Below, in pieces: positions 1-9,807 of a stretch of 64,000 bases of DNA (within the stretch, counting starts at the first letter, position 1; the number at the start of each line of letters is the position of its first letter). The translations under genes and the position numbers were made by a program. The notes beneath the pieces are model-generated. The model saw only the letters and a program-made list of their open reading frames with translations. It had not been told where the DNA came from and did not search any database. The stretch comes from Cordylochernes scorpioides (taxonomy: Eukaryota > Arthropoda > Arachnida > Pseudoscorpiones > Chernetidae): NCBI GenBank assembly GCA_030710605.1, contig CP092874.1, positions 24,287,757 to 24,351,756 on the forward strand, written 5' to 3'.

Positions 1-53
1 ATCTTATCGATCCTTTGTCTTATCAATCCTTTATCTAACAACAAACAAATTAT

Positions 54-205
54 TAAAATTTTACACAAATAAATTTACTGGCAATGCAGTAAGGTCTGTA
101 GAGATAATATTTGATGATATTTAAAAAAAAAGAAACGCATTGCCAGTAAATTTATTTGTGTAAAATTTTAACGATAGATGGCAATAAAATTTAATTTACT
201 AATAT
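54..205. repeat. Foldback family A, short copy
   Basis: Inverted arms of about 33 bp (54-87 and 137-169) flank a short centre containing the GTAAGGTCTGTAGAGATAAT block seen in longer family A copies. AGATGGCAATAAA follows the right arm. The central pseudoknot core is missing, so this is an internally deleted copy. Confidence 0.7.
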
Positions 206-380
206 ATATTTGTTATGAAAGCATATTTTGCGGAAGAGCTTTGCTCGATGCAATACCTTGAAATTATATGTATGTACCTCTACAGACCTATAAGCTTATG
301 TCCATAGTTCACTAAACACCCCTAAGCTGCCTTCCATAGAAAATGCAGGATATATAACAAAACCAGTCCAATACAATAGT

Positions 381-584
381 AGAGCGGTCTAGAGATTAAT
401 TTGGCGAAACCGCTGAGGGGGTTCACTACCGATGAGCCAAGCCCTCTCATTCAATAAATCATATCATTGCAGTAAGGTCTGTAGAGATAATATTTGATGA
501 TATTAAAAAAAAAAAAAGAAACGCATTGCCAGTAAATTTATTTGTGTAAAATTTTAACGATAGATGGCAATAAAATTTAATTTA
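381..584 (+). repeat. Foldback family A, right half
   Basis: A right arm only. It carries the core TTGGCGAAACCGCT, then GATGAGCCAAGCCCTCTC (400-450), the GTAAGGTCTGTAGAG block and the GCATTGCCAGTAAATTTATT arm ending in AGATGGCAATAAA. It matches the right half of the complete copy at 9373-9699. The left arm is absent. Confidence 0.7.
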
Positions 585-621
585 CCTAAACAAATTATTC
601 ATAACATACATATTTTAAATA

Positions 622-898
622 CACCTATCCCCCGATTTACACGGTAGATACGTTCCTGAGAAAAACGTGAAAATCGGGGGATAGGTGTACACAGAAATAA
701 AAATAAAATGCATTGACAGGTTAAAATATGTAGTCAGCACATAAGCTCGGGATTCCTCGTGAGATGTGTACACAGCGCATGTGTTCAATCACAGTACCAT
801 TTAGTATAGTGCGATAAAAAGAAAAAAAAACTTATTTGGAAAACCGTATAAAAGCGAAAACGTGTAAAACAAGTACCGTGTAAATCGGAGGATAGGTG
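622..898. mobile_element. MITE, pogo/Tigger-like (family P1)
   Basis: A 277-bp element with inverted ends CACCTATCCCCCGATTTAC and its complement, flanked by TA on both sides (620-621 and 899-900). It has no coding capacity. TA target choice and end structure suggest mobilisation by a Tc1/mariner or pogo transposase (inference). A second full copy is at 22438-22707 in the opposite orientation and a fragment lies at 55651-55754. Confidence 0.8.
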
Positions 899-900
899 TA

Positions 901-1339
901 CTTATTATATATTGAGAGAAAAATATATTACATTATTTCTGTTTGAAAATGTGTTATACAGAATTATCAGACATCTATACAGTTGTATACATGGATGGAT
1001 CAAAGATAGAAGGTTGTCTAAAGTCGGAATATAAAGTCTACGGAGTTATTGAATTAGTTCATCAACCCAGTTGTTCAGTAGAAGCCACCGGATTCTATAA
1101 GTTACTTCAAATATCATTCGCAGCTTTATAAAATTTAAAATATTTAAAAGTAAAGCTTAGGTTAGCCAGCGCAGTATTTAGCCAGTTGTACCTTTGCTGA
1201 GAGTTATCGGGTTGGGAAATTCTAATCAAAATATGAAATTTTCTTAAATTTTGTCCATGAGTGTATATAATTAACATATAACTTTATGAAAAAACTAAAG
1301 AAAAAAATAAAAGATCAGGTGTTGAAATCAAAAATAAAA
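901..1339. other. No recognisable gene
   Basis: AT-rich sequence. A 62-codon open frame (943-1131) has no recognisable motif. Positions 1250-1270 hold a short piece of the 123-bp dispersed unit (TTTTGTCCATGAGTGTATAT). Nothing else is recognised. Confidence 0.5.
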
Positions 1340-1738
1340 ATCGCATATCCTGACCAGGAGCACATGTGCTTTTCAGAAGGCAGAGCGCCATCTGGTGGAA
1401 CAGAAATAAACTAAACATTGATTTAGCCTGTTCCCTGATATTTGGCCAACTCAATTTCTTGATAAATCAAGAAAAGCCATTTCTAGGTTTTTCAAGAAGC
1501 TACTGGGACCAAAAAATATTTTTGATCGCAGTGGTTCAGCCTACTCCACGCTGACGAGCGCCAAAAAGCGCGAAACGCGTTCGTGGATGGCTTTTCTTGA
1601 TTTATCAAGAAATTGGGTTGGCCAAATATCAAGGAACAGGCTAAATCAATGTTTAGTTGATTTCTGTTCAACTAGATGGCGTTCTGCCTTCTGTAAAGCA
1701 CATGTACTCCTGGTCAGGATATGCCATTTTTATTTTTG
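1340..1738. mobile_element. Foldback family C, long copy with central ribozyme
   Basis: Two arms of about 150 bp face each other. The outer ends read CATATCCTGACCAGG on the left and its complement on the right. The arms hold a CTTGATTTATCAAG hairpin, a second small hairpin (ATCAA..TTGAT), and at 1385-1398 the complement of CCACCAGATGGCGC. A hammerhead ribozyme (1538-1592) lies between the arms, directly upstream of the right arm. A family E foldback abuts it on the right. The left boundary is approximate. Confidence 0.8.
1538..1592 (+). ncRNA. Hammerhead ribozyme (family C)
   Basis: A self-cleaving RNA motif. Seen in order: stem I 5' strand AGCC..UCCACG (1538-1550), core CUGACGA (1551-1557), stem II GCGC/GCGC with a CAAAAA loop, core GAAA (1572-1575), a two-pair stem III around GC, then U16.1 and H17=U (1580-1581). 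The stem I 3' strand CGUGGA.U.GGCU follows (1582-1592). Stem I has six pairs, an internal loop of 3 against 1 nt, and four more pairs. Predicted cleavage is between 1581 and 1582. GUU is a permitted but usually slow cleavage triplet. Short stem III hammerheads are known from Penelope-like elements and retrozymes. Confidence 0.8.
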
Positions 1739-1751
1739 ATATACCTTTATA

Positions 1752-1944
1752 TAAAAAGGCATATACGTATTAGATCAAAATATCATTTATTTTACCAATA
1801 TTTCAGTTGGCTGAACGCCAACCTTTATCAAGGTGTTTTAACATTTTCAGCCAACTGAAATATTGGTAAAATAAATGATATTTTGATCCAATATATGTCT
1901 TTTTATTTATAAATTTATTTATGGATTGCTCTATTTTAAAAAAT
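1752..1944. mobile_element. Foldback family E
   Basis: A near-palindrome whose arms contain CCAATATTTCAGTTGGCTGA and its complement. It is flanked by a perfect 13-bp direct repeat ATATACCTTTATA (1739-1751 and 1945-1957). The left arm carries a hammerhead-like core on the minus strand (1794-1834). Related copies are at 43164-43329 and 56078-56200. It inserted at the right edge of the family C element. Confidence 0.8.
1794..1834 (-). ncRNA. Hammerhead-like core, U3-A8 variant (family E)
   Basis: Read on the minus strand: ACC, UUGAUAA, an unpaired A, a 7-bp stem II (GGUUGGC/GCCAACU), GAAA, UAUU, GGU. Compared with the canonical CUGANGA, both C3 and G8 are changed, to U and A, which would preserve their Watson-Crick pair. 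Stem I is only 3 bp. Activity is uncertain. Confidence 0.5.
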
Positions 1945-1957
1945 ATATACCTTTATA

Positions 1958-2324
1958 ATTTCAAATTTCTTTCTCCTTTTATCCTAATATTTTAATTATT
2001 CTATGAGTAAATATATATATATGAATTAACAAGATGTGATCATCACCCGACCGCCCCTATCCAATCAATCACTTCCCCCTTTTCCCTATTTCAATCTTGC
2101 ATCCGGAAGTCGGCTGTTATGAAATGCCAATTTCACTTATCTTGATCGTAGCGTACTTCCGCTTCCCTGCTATTCTCTACGGGTTAATTCCTTCTCGGTC
2201 TGAGCTCCCTGTGACTGGTTGACCATTTAGCATCTATGTCACATTCGTCTGGTGGAATATTTGCATAGGGGGATATATGTATATGTCATAATATAATATA
2301 ATGCAGCTTGTGATTGTAAAACGA
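1958..2324. other. No recognisable gene
   Basis: Low-complexity AT-rich sequence, then a more GC-balanced stretch (2038-2260) with no repeat partner or reading frame that I can recognise. Confidence 0.4.
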
Positions 2325-2570
2325 CATTTGAAATACTATCCCGCATGTGTTTCTTTTCAACGCAAGTTCAAAATTTATTTCAAGGAGAAATAACGATTAT
2401 TTCTAACCTTTTGGATGAGGTATGATAATTATCATTACTCTTCACAATTCGCCCTTTCATACCTCATCCAAAATGTTAGAAATAATCGTTATTTCTCCTT
2501 GAAATAAATTTTGAATTTTCGTTGAAAAGAAACACATGCGGGATAGTATTTCAAATATGTATATGTGATA
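2325..2570. repeat. Foldback repeat, unclassified
   Basis: Arms of about 115 bp (2328-2440 and 2450-2565) are near-perfect inverted copies around a short spacer. Both contain TAACGATTATTTC or its complement and the CCGCATGTGTTTCTTTTCAA block. No coding capacity, and no target duplication was identified. Confidence 0.75.
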
Positions 2571-3020
2571 ATATTCGGAAATATATAAATAAAATGGCCT
2601 GTGTGGGTTAAAAGGAAAGAGGGAAGATAGCCGGGTTAAACCCCCTTGGTAAACAAGTGTCAAGTCTTCATACTTCTCTAAGGGATTTATCTTACTCAAA
2701 TCGGTTTATAAGCGGCTTGATGTGGTAAGAAAAAGCACAGTTCTCACCGAGGTGGTCTCGACGCCAGTTGGTCTAGGGGTTGTTCTCGGACTTTCTATCT
2801 TTCCTCCCCGATCTATTTCCTCACGGGGCCTCTGGATACTGTGTGTCCTTACCACCCATCACTCAACCACCACGACTGCTTCTAACCAACATGCCACACT
2901 GCATTCATCCAACAGCATAAATTAAATTACTACATATATATATTGTTACGACGCAGCGGTCGTTGTTTGCGTACAAGGTTCAATGTAGGTTTGTTGTGGA
3001 TATAGCTTAGTTTGATATAC

Positions 3021-3328
3021 TTTTTTTTGCTTATCCTTAGTACACGTGGTACAGGCCATGATAATCATGGTGGGTAGTTAGCGACTGCTTTTACTGTAAG
3101 CGCACCACATGTCTACACATGTGAAAAGCAGTTCGACTTAGAGCACTTACAAATGTGCCAGAGCCCCGTTTGGTTACTTGCACTCGCTGGTGGGGTTGGA
3201 CTTTTGCAAGAATCGGGGGCCATTGGAGCATTTTTTTTTAACAGAAAAAAAGTGTCCAATGCGGGAATCGAACCCGGGTCGTAGCGGTCGAAAACCAAAC
3301 GGTTTAACCAGCCTTCCACCGACCTCCA
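3021..3328 (-). mobile_element. tRNA-derived SINE, full length with TSD
   Basis: Read on the minus strand, the head has tRNA-like pol III promoter boxes, with a clear B box GGTTCGATTCC. A T-rich linker follows, then a body with CTTTTCACATGTGTAGACAT and ATGATTATCATGGCCTGTAC, and a tail GGATAAGCAAAAAAAA. It is flanked by the direct repeat TTTGATATACTT (3011-3022 and 3330-3341), expected of LINE-mobilised SINEs. More copies lie at 8095, 10192, 41955, 43712, 44232 and 55345. Confidence 0.88.
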
Positions 3329-3419
3329 TTTTGATATACTTTATTGCCAGGAGCTGTAAATGGAATGGGGAACTAGGTACACTTAGACAATGACAATAAT
3401 TTTATTGACATCTTGTCAA

Positions 3420-3655
3420 TACATGCAAAAGTGCACAGACTGCACTATTTTAAAATGATAATAATATATATGCATCATACTATGTACAATGAACATGGCG
3501 AAGAATACGTAGATCGCGAAATACGTGGTGTCGCTGAAGACTCATCGGCGATTCTCCACCAAATTCTGCAGCGCTGGCGCCATGTTCATTGTACATAGTA
3601 TGATGCATATATATTATCATTTTAAAATAGTGCAGTCTGTGCACTTTTGCATTGT
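3420..3655. repeat. Foldback repeat
   Basis: Arms of about 75 bp (CAAAAGTGCACAGACTGCAC to ACTATGTACAATGAACATGG) flank an 80-bp centre. Centre sequence such as TACGTAGATCGCG also occurs at 15060-15080, where only part of the element is present. Confidence 0.75.
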
Positions 3656-4545
3656 ACTTCGCCACTGAGGAGATGATGATGGCGTGATCCTCGAGACCAA
3701 CTAGATACACTTAGATGGACTTGTCTCAAATATCCGTCATCAGAAGGATCGCCTACGATCGGCTCCTGTCCAGGTCAAGCAAGCTTCTCTGGTACTGTCT
3801 TGTAGGATCATCCACATGACCACGGGCAACTCGCCATGTCTTCCACTAGCCAAAGATGTCACCAGACTACCCTGGTCCCACACACTGGGATGCCATTTTT
3901 GGCTCCTGTTTCCCTCACACATAGCAGCTGGAGTCTACCCATCTTCCCCCAAATTTAGTCTGGAATCTTGGCCTCTGAAATAGCTTGGCATTCATTTTAC
4001 AATATATTTCGAAACTTCACTATATTCTCATAGTATTACCATGTGAAACACTACTATGGAGTGTTATCTCAACGATGATATCCCATTGACTCTAAAGCGA
4101 TGCGTTGCCCCAAGTAAGAACTCTTTTTTTTTTCACTATATAAACATAATTCCATTTTATTATTGATATCTAAGAACTTAAAGTGCAATAGCGAACTTAG
4201 CCATGACTTTCTACACTATAAGTTTTAGTGTCCGCCACTGGAGTAGGAGAGAGAAATATTACGTCAAATAATTGGCTATTAAAACAATTCGTCATATGTC
4301 CTAATGGTAAAAGTAGTGAAAAATAAACCCAATGCATTATATTTTCACAAATTCTGGAAAACAGCACAGGCAATAGCGGCAATACAGATGATGAATACAA
4401 CTTGAAGAAAGGTCAATCTAAATTTCAACCTTCTGTTGATAACTGCTAAGTTTACTTCTGTTTTACCCATCTAGGATTATCCTATATAGGACGAGTTTCC
4501 TTTATAAATTCTTTAAGTTGTTTTTATTGTTATTATATGAAACAT
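3656..4545. other. No recognisable gene
   Basis: Mixed-composition sequence without a recognisable reading frame, RNA gene or repeat partner in this window. Short open frames at 3740-3922 and 4197-4400 (minus) show no motif. Confidence 0.4.
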
Positions 4546-4549
4546 CCAT

Positions 4550-5395
4550 GCTAATCTTCTCTGCATCCTTCCTATTGTAGTAGTTGTACCGCCGAACTGG
4601 TATCACAGGGGCCATGCTAATCTTCTCTGTATCCTTCCTATTGTGGTAGTTGTACCGCCGAACTGGTATCACAGGGTCATGCTAATCTTCTCTGTATCCT
4701 TCCTATTGTAGTAGTTGTACCGTGGTATCACAGGGGCCATGCTAATCTTCTCTGTATTCTTTCTATTGTAGTAGTTGTACCGCCGAACTGGTATCACAGG
4801 GGCCATGCTAATCTTCTCTGTATCCTTCCTATTGCAGTAGTTGTACCGCCGAACTGGTATCACAGGGGCCATGCTAATCTTCTCTGTATCCTTCCTATTG
4901 TAGTAGTTGTACCGCCGAACTGGTATCACAGGGGCCATGCTAATCTTCTCTGTATCCTTCCTATTGTAGTAGTTGTACCGCCGAACTGGTATCACAGGGG
5001 CCATGCTAATCTTCTCTGTATCCTTCCTATTGTAGTAGTTGTACCCTGGTATCACAGGGGCCATGCTAATCTTCTCTGTATCCTTCCTATTGTAGTAGTT
5101 GTACCGCCGAACTGGTATCACAGGGGCCATGCTAATCTTCTCTGTATCCTTCCTATTGTAGTAGTTGTACCGCCGAACTGGTATCACAGGGGCCATGCTG
5201 ATCTTCTCTGTATCCTTCCTATTGCAGTAGTTGTACTGCCGAACTGGTATCACAGGGGCCATGCTAATCTTCTCTGTATCCTTCCTATTGCAGTAGTTGT
5301 ACTGCCGAACTGGTATCACAGGGGCCATGCTAATCTTCTCTGTATCCTTCCTATTGTAGTAGTTGTACCACCGAATTGGTATCATAAAAGCCGTA
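4550..5395 (-). repeat. Minisatellite of 66-bp units derived from U6 snRNA
   Basis: Thirteen tandem units of 66 bp; two have 5-6 bp deletions (near 4720 and 5045). On the minus strand each unit reads GTTCGGCGGTACAAC.., then GGATACAGAGAAGATTAG, then CATGGCCCCTG and an 8-nt linker. This tracks U6 snRNA from about nucleotide 8 to 65, including the ACAGAGA box, with only scattered changes. The period is a multiple of three, which produces a 238-codon open frame (4669-5385) that I regard as an artefact. A dispersed single unit lies at 13694-13745. Confidence 0.88.
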
Positions 5396-6050
5396 TATGC
5401 TAAAAAATTCTATGATATAATATTCTCAAAAATGGAATTTCAAAAAATCAATATACAATAAACAATATTAGTAAATATTTAAATGAAATATAAAAAAGCC
5501 TCTATTTTCCACACAAACATCTCATTTGATATAATTATACACGAGATAGCAAAAAAATTATTTTGATTTCTAATAGCAAAAATATTGAATAATATTTAGA
5601 AATATCAAGAGTTAGTTTCAAATCAAACACGACGAAAACAAAGTTATAAAAAGACTTCGTTAAAAAAAAAGAAGAAAAATATTGGATATTTTCTCGAGCA
5701 GACGACCAACTAAAGTAAATAGGTAGCAGACGAGGATTTCAAAAGTGATTTCTCCATAAAGATCACATCCAGAATGAAGCAAACGCCCACGACTTTCCTT
5801 AATTTTCTCCTCTGATGTTGAAAGTATTTTCGACACCTGGTGAACTTATGGCTTTCAAATCTCTTGAACTTGCTCCTTGTTTTTACTTCGTCCATGGTGA
5901 AATCAAATCGTTTTTGCATATTTACAATGTATATATATCGTCTGTTTGTGTTTATATATGTAACAGGAAGTATATTTACATATAGAAGGTAATTTTTCTT
6001 TTATAAATAAGGAAGAGAGAGATATTTCTACAGTGATATTTGAAAATACA
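5396..6050. other. AT-rich, no recognisable gene
   Basis: Very AT-rich. A 69-codon minus-strand frame (5710-5919) is rich in basic and aromatic residues and is not recognised. Confidence 0.4.
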
Positions 6051-6066
6051 ATATATAAAATATATT

Positions 6067-6217
6067 CGTGGATGACTTTTCTTGATTTATCAAGAAATTG
6101 GGTTGGCCAAATATCAGGGAACAGGCTAAATCAATGTTTAGTTGATTTCTGTTCCACCAGATGGCGCTCTGCCCTCTGTAAAGCACATGTGCTCCTGGTC
6201 AGAATATGCCATTTTTA
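6067..6217 (+). mobile_element. Family C copy starting at the ribozyme cleavage site
   Basis: A single right arm of 151 bp. It begins with CGTGGATGACTTTTC, which is exactly the nucleotide that follows the predicted hammerhead cleavage site, and ends in TATGCCATTTTTA. It is flanked by a perfect 14-bp direct repeat ATATAAAATATATT (6053-6066 and 6218-6231). It contains CCACCAGATGGCGC at 6154-6167, a perfect CTCF consensus. This is the structure expected if a self-cleaved RNA was reverse transcribed into the genome (inference). Confidence 0.85.
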
Positions 6218-6533
6218 ATATAAAATATATTGTAGCTTAAACTATTTCTTATTCTATTAAAAGATTAGCAATTCTGATAGTTATATATTCTTCTACACTG
6301 TAAACTTCCCTTATTGCTTCTATTGTATTTGATAAATTTTTGATTTGTTATCGTCTTAAATAAATTGCTGTGTCATCCTGAAGTTTGTCTTTCCTAATTT
6401 TATCTATATCACAATATATAAATATAAGAGGGCTCGGCTCATCATTTCTTCAACCAATTCCCCCAATAACTTTCCATTTGATATAATTTTAGTGTGTATT
6501 ATCAAAATATAATTAAATAAAAATCATTTTTAT

Positions 6534-7005
6534 GATGCATTAGCGCGCCATCTGTTATGAAAATTTGAAACTATTATAGACGTGTATGATTCTTTTTAAA
6601 AATAAAAAAAAATTTACTGCCCTTACTACAATGGAAAAAATAATGGAAGGGCCTGGCTCATCAGTGGTGAACCCTCCCAGCGGTTTCGCCAGTTTAATCT
6701 ACCATACCGCTGTTATATTGCATTTTTCGATCTTCCTTTTATAGTGATACTGATGCTAGACTCTTGGAATGGGTATTTTAGATTAACTATGGAAATGGGT
6801 TCCAAGAGTCTATCAACAGTATCACTATAAAAGGAAGATCGAAAAATGCAATATAACAGCGGTATGGTAGATTAAACTGGCGAAACCGCTGAGAGGGTTC
6901 ACCACCTGATGAGTCAGGCCCTCCCATTAATTTTTACATTGTAGTAAGGACAGTAGAAATTGTTTATTTTTTAAAAAAGAATCATACGCGTCTATAATAG
7001 TTTCT
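6534..7005. mobile_element. Foldback family B, full copy
   Basis: Long near-perfect arms. The outer parts hold GCGCGCCATCTGTTATG on the left; AAACTATTATAGACG on the left is mirrored on the right. Each arm includes the pseudoknot core (CTGGCGAAACCGCT .. CTGATGAG). Flanking AAAAATCATTTTTAT (6519-6533) and AAAAATGATTTTTAT (7006-7020) form a 15-bp duplication with one mismatch, though this AT-rich near-palindrome needs caution. Non-coding. Confidence 0.8.
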
Positions 7006-7020
7006 AAAAATGATTTTTAT

Positions 7021-7655
7021 TTATTTAAAACTATAGAAAATTTTATATTTTAAAGTTCAAAGTAATATAACACAAAAGAATTTATTTAAAAACTTTCAAA
7101 AAAAAAATCGCTTATAACTCTAACGACAGATATAAAGAGAAAAAAACACTATACAATTAAAATACTATTTAATGGCAAAATGGTTCAAATAAAGTAGTGT
7201 ATATATAAAAATAAAATATACTTCAAAACAAAATAATAACGATTTAAAAAAAAAAAAGAGGAGAAGAGACAATACCAAATAATATTTCAACAAATATAAC
7301 AAACGATATAGGGAGAGATGTTCTTTTTACCTAGAAACGGTTCACTATAATAAAAAAAAAAAAGTTACAACGACAATAAAAAAAGAGGCGACGGCAGGTT
7401 GTAAGAAGAGTTCCCCGACCTATATGACATTGCTGAGGGGGGTGTAACGGCAAGAAATGCTGTAGGTAACTGACTGACTCAGGTTTGGACAATGTCGCAG
7501 GAACTTGCGTCAGGGCAGGATGTCGTCTTCTTCTTCTTGGAAGATGCTGTTGACCTTACCTCTCCTTGTTATGTATTTTATACAAGATGCGTTCATTAAT
7601 TTCCAGGACTGCTCTGTACCTTTGAAAAAATAAAAAAAAACTAATTTAATATTTT
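7021..7655. other. No recognisable gene
   Basis: AT-rich, then a moderately GC stretch (7380-7560) with no recognised frame or repeat partner. Confidence 0.35.
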
Positions 7656-7659
7656 TCAA

Positions 7660-7995
7660 AATATGCCCCTTCTACCTCAATACACCTGTTCCATTTTTTT
7701 TTTTCCAATTGTCGAAGCAGGAGATAAAATCACTTTTTGAGAGGTTCCTCAAGGTTGCCTTCGATTCAGCTTGTATTATATCAACGTTGTCAAATTTCCT
7801 TCCTTTTAACTTCATTTTCAATTTAGGATAGAGGAAAAAGTTATTGGGGACTAAGTCGGGTGAATAGGGTGGATGAGGGATCTGTATGGTTGAATGCTTG
7901 GCCAAGAACTGCAAAACAACATGGGCTGTGTGCGCATTATCGACGTGAAGTATCCAGTCATTGTTTTGCCATCTTTCAGGCCTTTTAATCATTCA
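7660..7995 (-). pseudogene. Mariner-family transposase fragment
   Basis: A 106-codon frame matches the C-terminal catalytic part of mariner transposases: the second Asp in WILHVDNAHTAHV, then HPPYSPDLVPNNFFLYPKLK. The third catalytic position, normally Asp in the P-x-D-F motif, is Asn (PNNFF), so this copy would be inactive even if complete. The N-terminal DNA-binding part and first Asp are absent, as are recognisable terminal repeats. It sits just left of a foldback carrying a SINE. Confidence 0.85.
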
Positions 7996-8014
7996 ATGCT
8001 AACTAGTAACAAAT

Positions 8015-8465
8015 AAATGACACTTCGGCCAGTAAATCTTTAGTAAAAAGAAAAAAAAAATCATTAACAAACATCATAACCTTTGTGGGGGGGTCGGTTG
8101 AAGGCTCGTTAAACCGTTTGGTTTTCGACCACTACGACCCGGGTTCGATTCCCGCATTGGACACTTTTTTCTGTTTAAAAAAAAATGCCCCAATGGCCCG
8201 ATTCTTGCAAAAGTTCAACCCCACCAGCGAGTGCAAGTAACCAAACGGGGCTCTGGCACATTTGTAAGTGCAAAGTCGAACTGCTTTTCACATGTGTAGA
8301 CCTGTGGTGCGCTTACAGTAAAAGCAGTCGCTAACTACCCAACATGATTATCATGGCCTGTACCACGTGTACTAGGGATAAGCAAAAAGATTTACTGGCC
8401 GAAGTGTCTTTTATTTGAAGAACTATGAATGCCGGCCAGGCAGCCTCTATCTTTACAATAATCTA
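8015..8465. mobile_element. Foldback family F, interrupted by a SINE
   Basis: Outer arms (8020-8050 and 8388-8410) read CTTCGGCCAGTAAATCTTT and its complement. The right side continues into TTGAAGAACTATGAATGCCG and CAGGCAGCCTCTATCTTTAC, as in the copy at 12205-12490. The centre is occupied by a plus-strand SINE (8095-8387). Confidence 0.7.
8095..8387 (+). mobile_element. tRNA-derived SINE
   Basis: Same family as 3021-3328: tRNA-like head with GGGTTCGATTCCCGC (B box), internal poly-A, body with the CACATGTGTAGAC block and the tail GGGATAAGCAAAAAGA. It lies inside a family F foldback. Confidence 0.85.
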
Positions 8466-8675
8466 GTGACCAATTGTATGTAATTTGCAACCTTTTTGCT
8501 TAAAAGGAATTAAAGTCGTTGGGATATTTGCTAAATAAAAGCATGTCCTTATTTTGCATATCTCCATGCTTATGTAATTCCTTTTTATAATTAGAAAATT
8601 GCAGCGTCGCCTTTTAGCGATTTCTATTTATCCAAATCTTCAATTCTCAAAATCATTTTAAAATATTATGGTGTT

Positions 8676-9010
8676 TAAAAGCACGAATGTTTCTTTTATA
8701 CATAATACAAACTTCTACTGCCCTTACTGCGATGAAAAAATATATTGGGAGGGCTTGGCTCATCCCAGCGGTTTCGCCAATTTAACTACCAGACCGCTTC
8801 TCAGAGCTCTAATACTGTATTGGACGATTCTGCTTATATACGCAGCACTGAAAGATGGAATCTCAGAAATGGTTTTCAAGAGAACTATGGCAAGCCCTCC
8901 CAATATATTTTTTCATCGCAGTAAGTACAGTAGAAGTTTGTATTATGTATAAAAGAAACATTCGTGCTTTTAAATCCTTTCATTTTATATGTATAGATGG
9001 CGCGCTATTG
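8676..9010. mobile_element. Foldback family B, variant arms
   Basis: Inverted arms GCACGAATGTTTCTTTTATA .. AAACTTCTACTGCCCTTACTG. The left core is shortened, reading GGCTCATCCCAGCGGTTTCGCC with the middle of the pseudoknot deleted. AGATGGCGCGC follows the right arm (8995-9005). A related variant is at 15940-16190. Confidence 0.75.
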
Positions 9011-9326
9011 CTTTGTATTATGGTGTTTGTTAAAGATTTTTTTTTCTTACTTTTTTTAAAGATGGAAATTTGGGGGTCAAAAGTCCAGACAATTCACGTG
9101 TTGCATCCCTTTAAGTTTTCCCAACGGAATGAAACCAAGTGTTTTTTTTTTTTTAATATTGCCACGTGGAAAATTAGGAAAGACAAATTTCAGGATGACA
9201 CAGCAATTTATTTAAGAACAAACTATGATGGATAAAAACAAGATAAGCAATGAGGGAAGTTTACAGAGCAGTAAAATATAAACAGTAAAAGGGATACTCT
9301 GTTAATAAATTCTTAGCTACAATATT

Positions 9327-9799
9327 ATATCCCTAGTACAAATGGTATAGGTCATGATAGTCATGGTTAGTAAATTAAATTTAATTGCCATCTATCGTTA
9401 AAGTTTTACACAAATAAATTTACTGGCAATGCGCTTCTTTTAAATATCATCAAATATTATCTCTACAGACCTTATTGCAATGATATGAGTTATTGAATGA
9501 GAGGCCTTGGCTCATCAATAGTGAACCCTCTCAGCGGTTCATAGAGATTAATTTGGCGAAACCGCTGAGAGGGTTCACTACTGATGAGCCAAGCCCTCTC
9601 ATTCAATAACACATATCATTGCAGTAAGGTCTGTAGAGATAATATTTGATGATATTTAAAAGAAGCGCATTGCCAGTAAATTTAGTTGTGTAAAACTTTA
9701 TAGTCATGATTGGTAGTGTTGTCTATACACCTTTGAAAAGTATGTTTGACTTTTGAACTTACAAGTGTGCCCGAGTTCCCCCTGTTTGTGATTACAAAG
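9327..9799 (-). mobile_element. Old SINE copy split by a foldback insertion
   Basis: The SINE 3' part (CCCTAGTACAAATGGTATAGG, 9331-9372) and its continuation (ATAGTCATGATTGGTAGTG.., 9700-9799) are separated by the family A foldback. The sequence at the break is duplicated, so the foldback inserted after the SINE. Confidence 0.7.
9373..9699. mobile_element. Foldback family A, full copy
   Basis: Complete arms from ATTGCCATCTATCGTTAAAG to the GCATTGCCAGTAAATTT region, each with the pseudoknot core TTGGCGAAACCGCTGAG .. CTGATGAGCCAAG. Flanked by 16-bp direct repeats with two mismatches (9357-9372 and 9700-9715), created inside an older SINE. This gives an unambiguous empty-site comparison. Confidence 0.85.
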
Positions 9800-9807
9800 G
9801 TTATGAT

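Noticed and set aside
4669-5385. 238-codon open frame of a 22-residue repeat
   Set aside because: It exists only because the U6-derived repeat is 66 bp, a multiple of three; no start context or domain supports a protein.
4550-5395. CRISPR-like array of regular repeats
   Set aside because: Units are directly adjacent without variable spacers, and the sequence is eukaryotic.
6880-6930. Canonical hammerhead in families A and B
   Set aside because: GAAAC precedes CTGATGA with only about 19 nt between, too short for both stem I and stem III; only the pseudoknot interpretation is kept.
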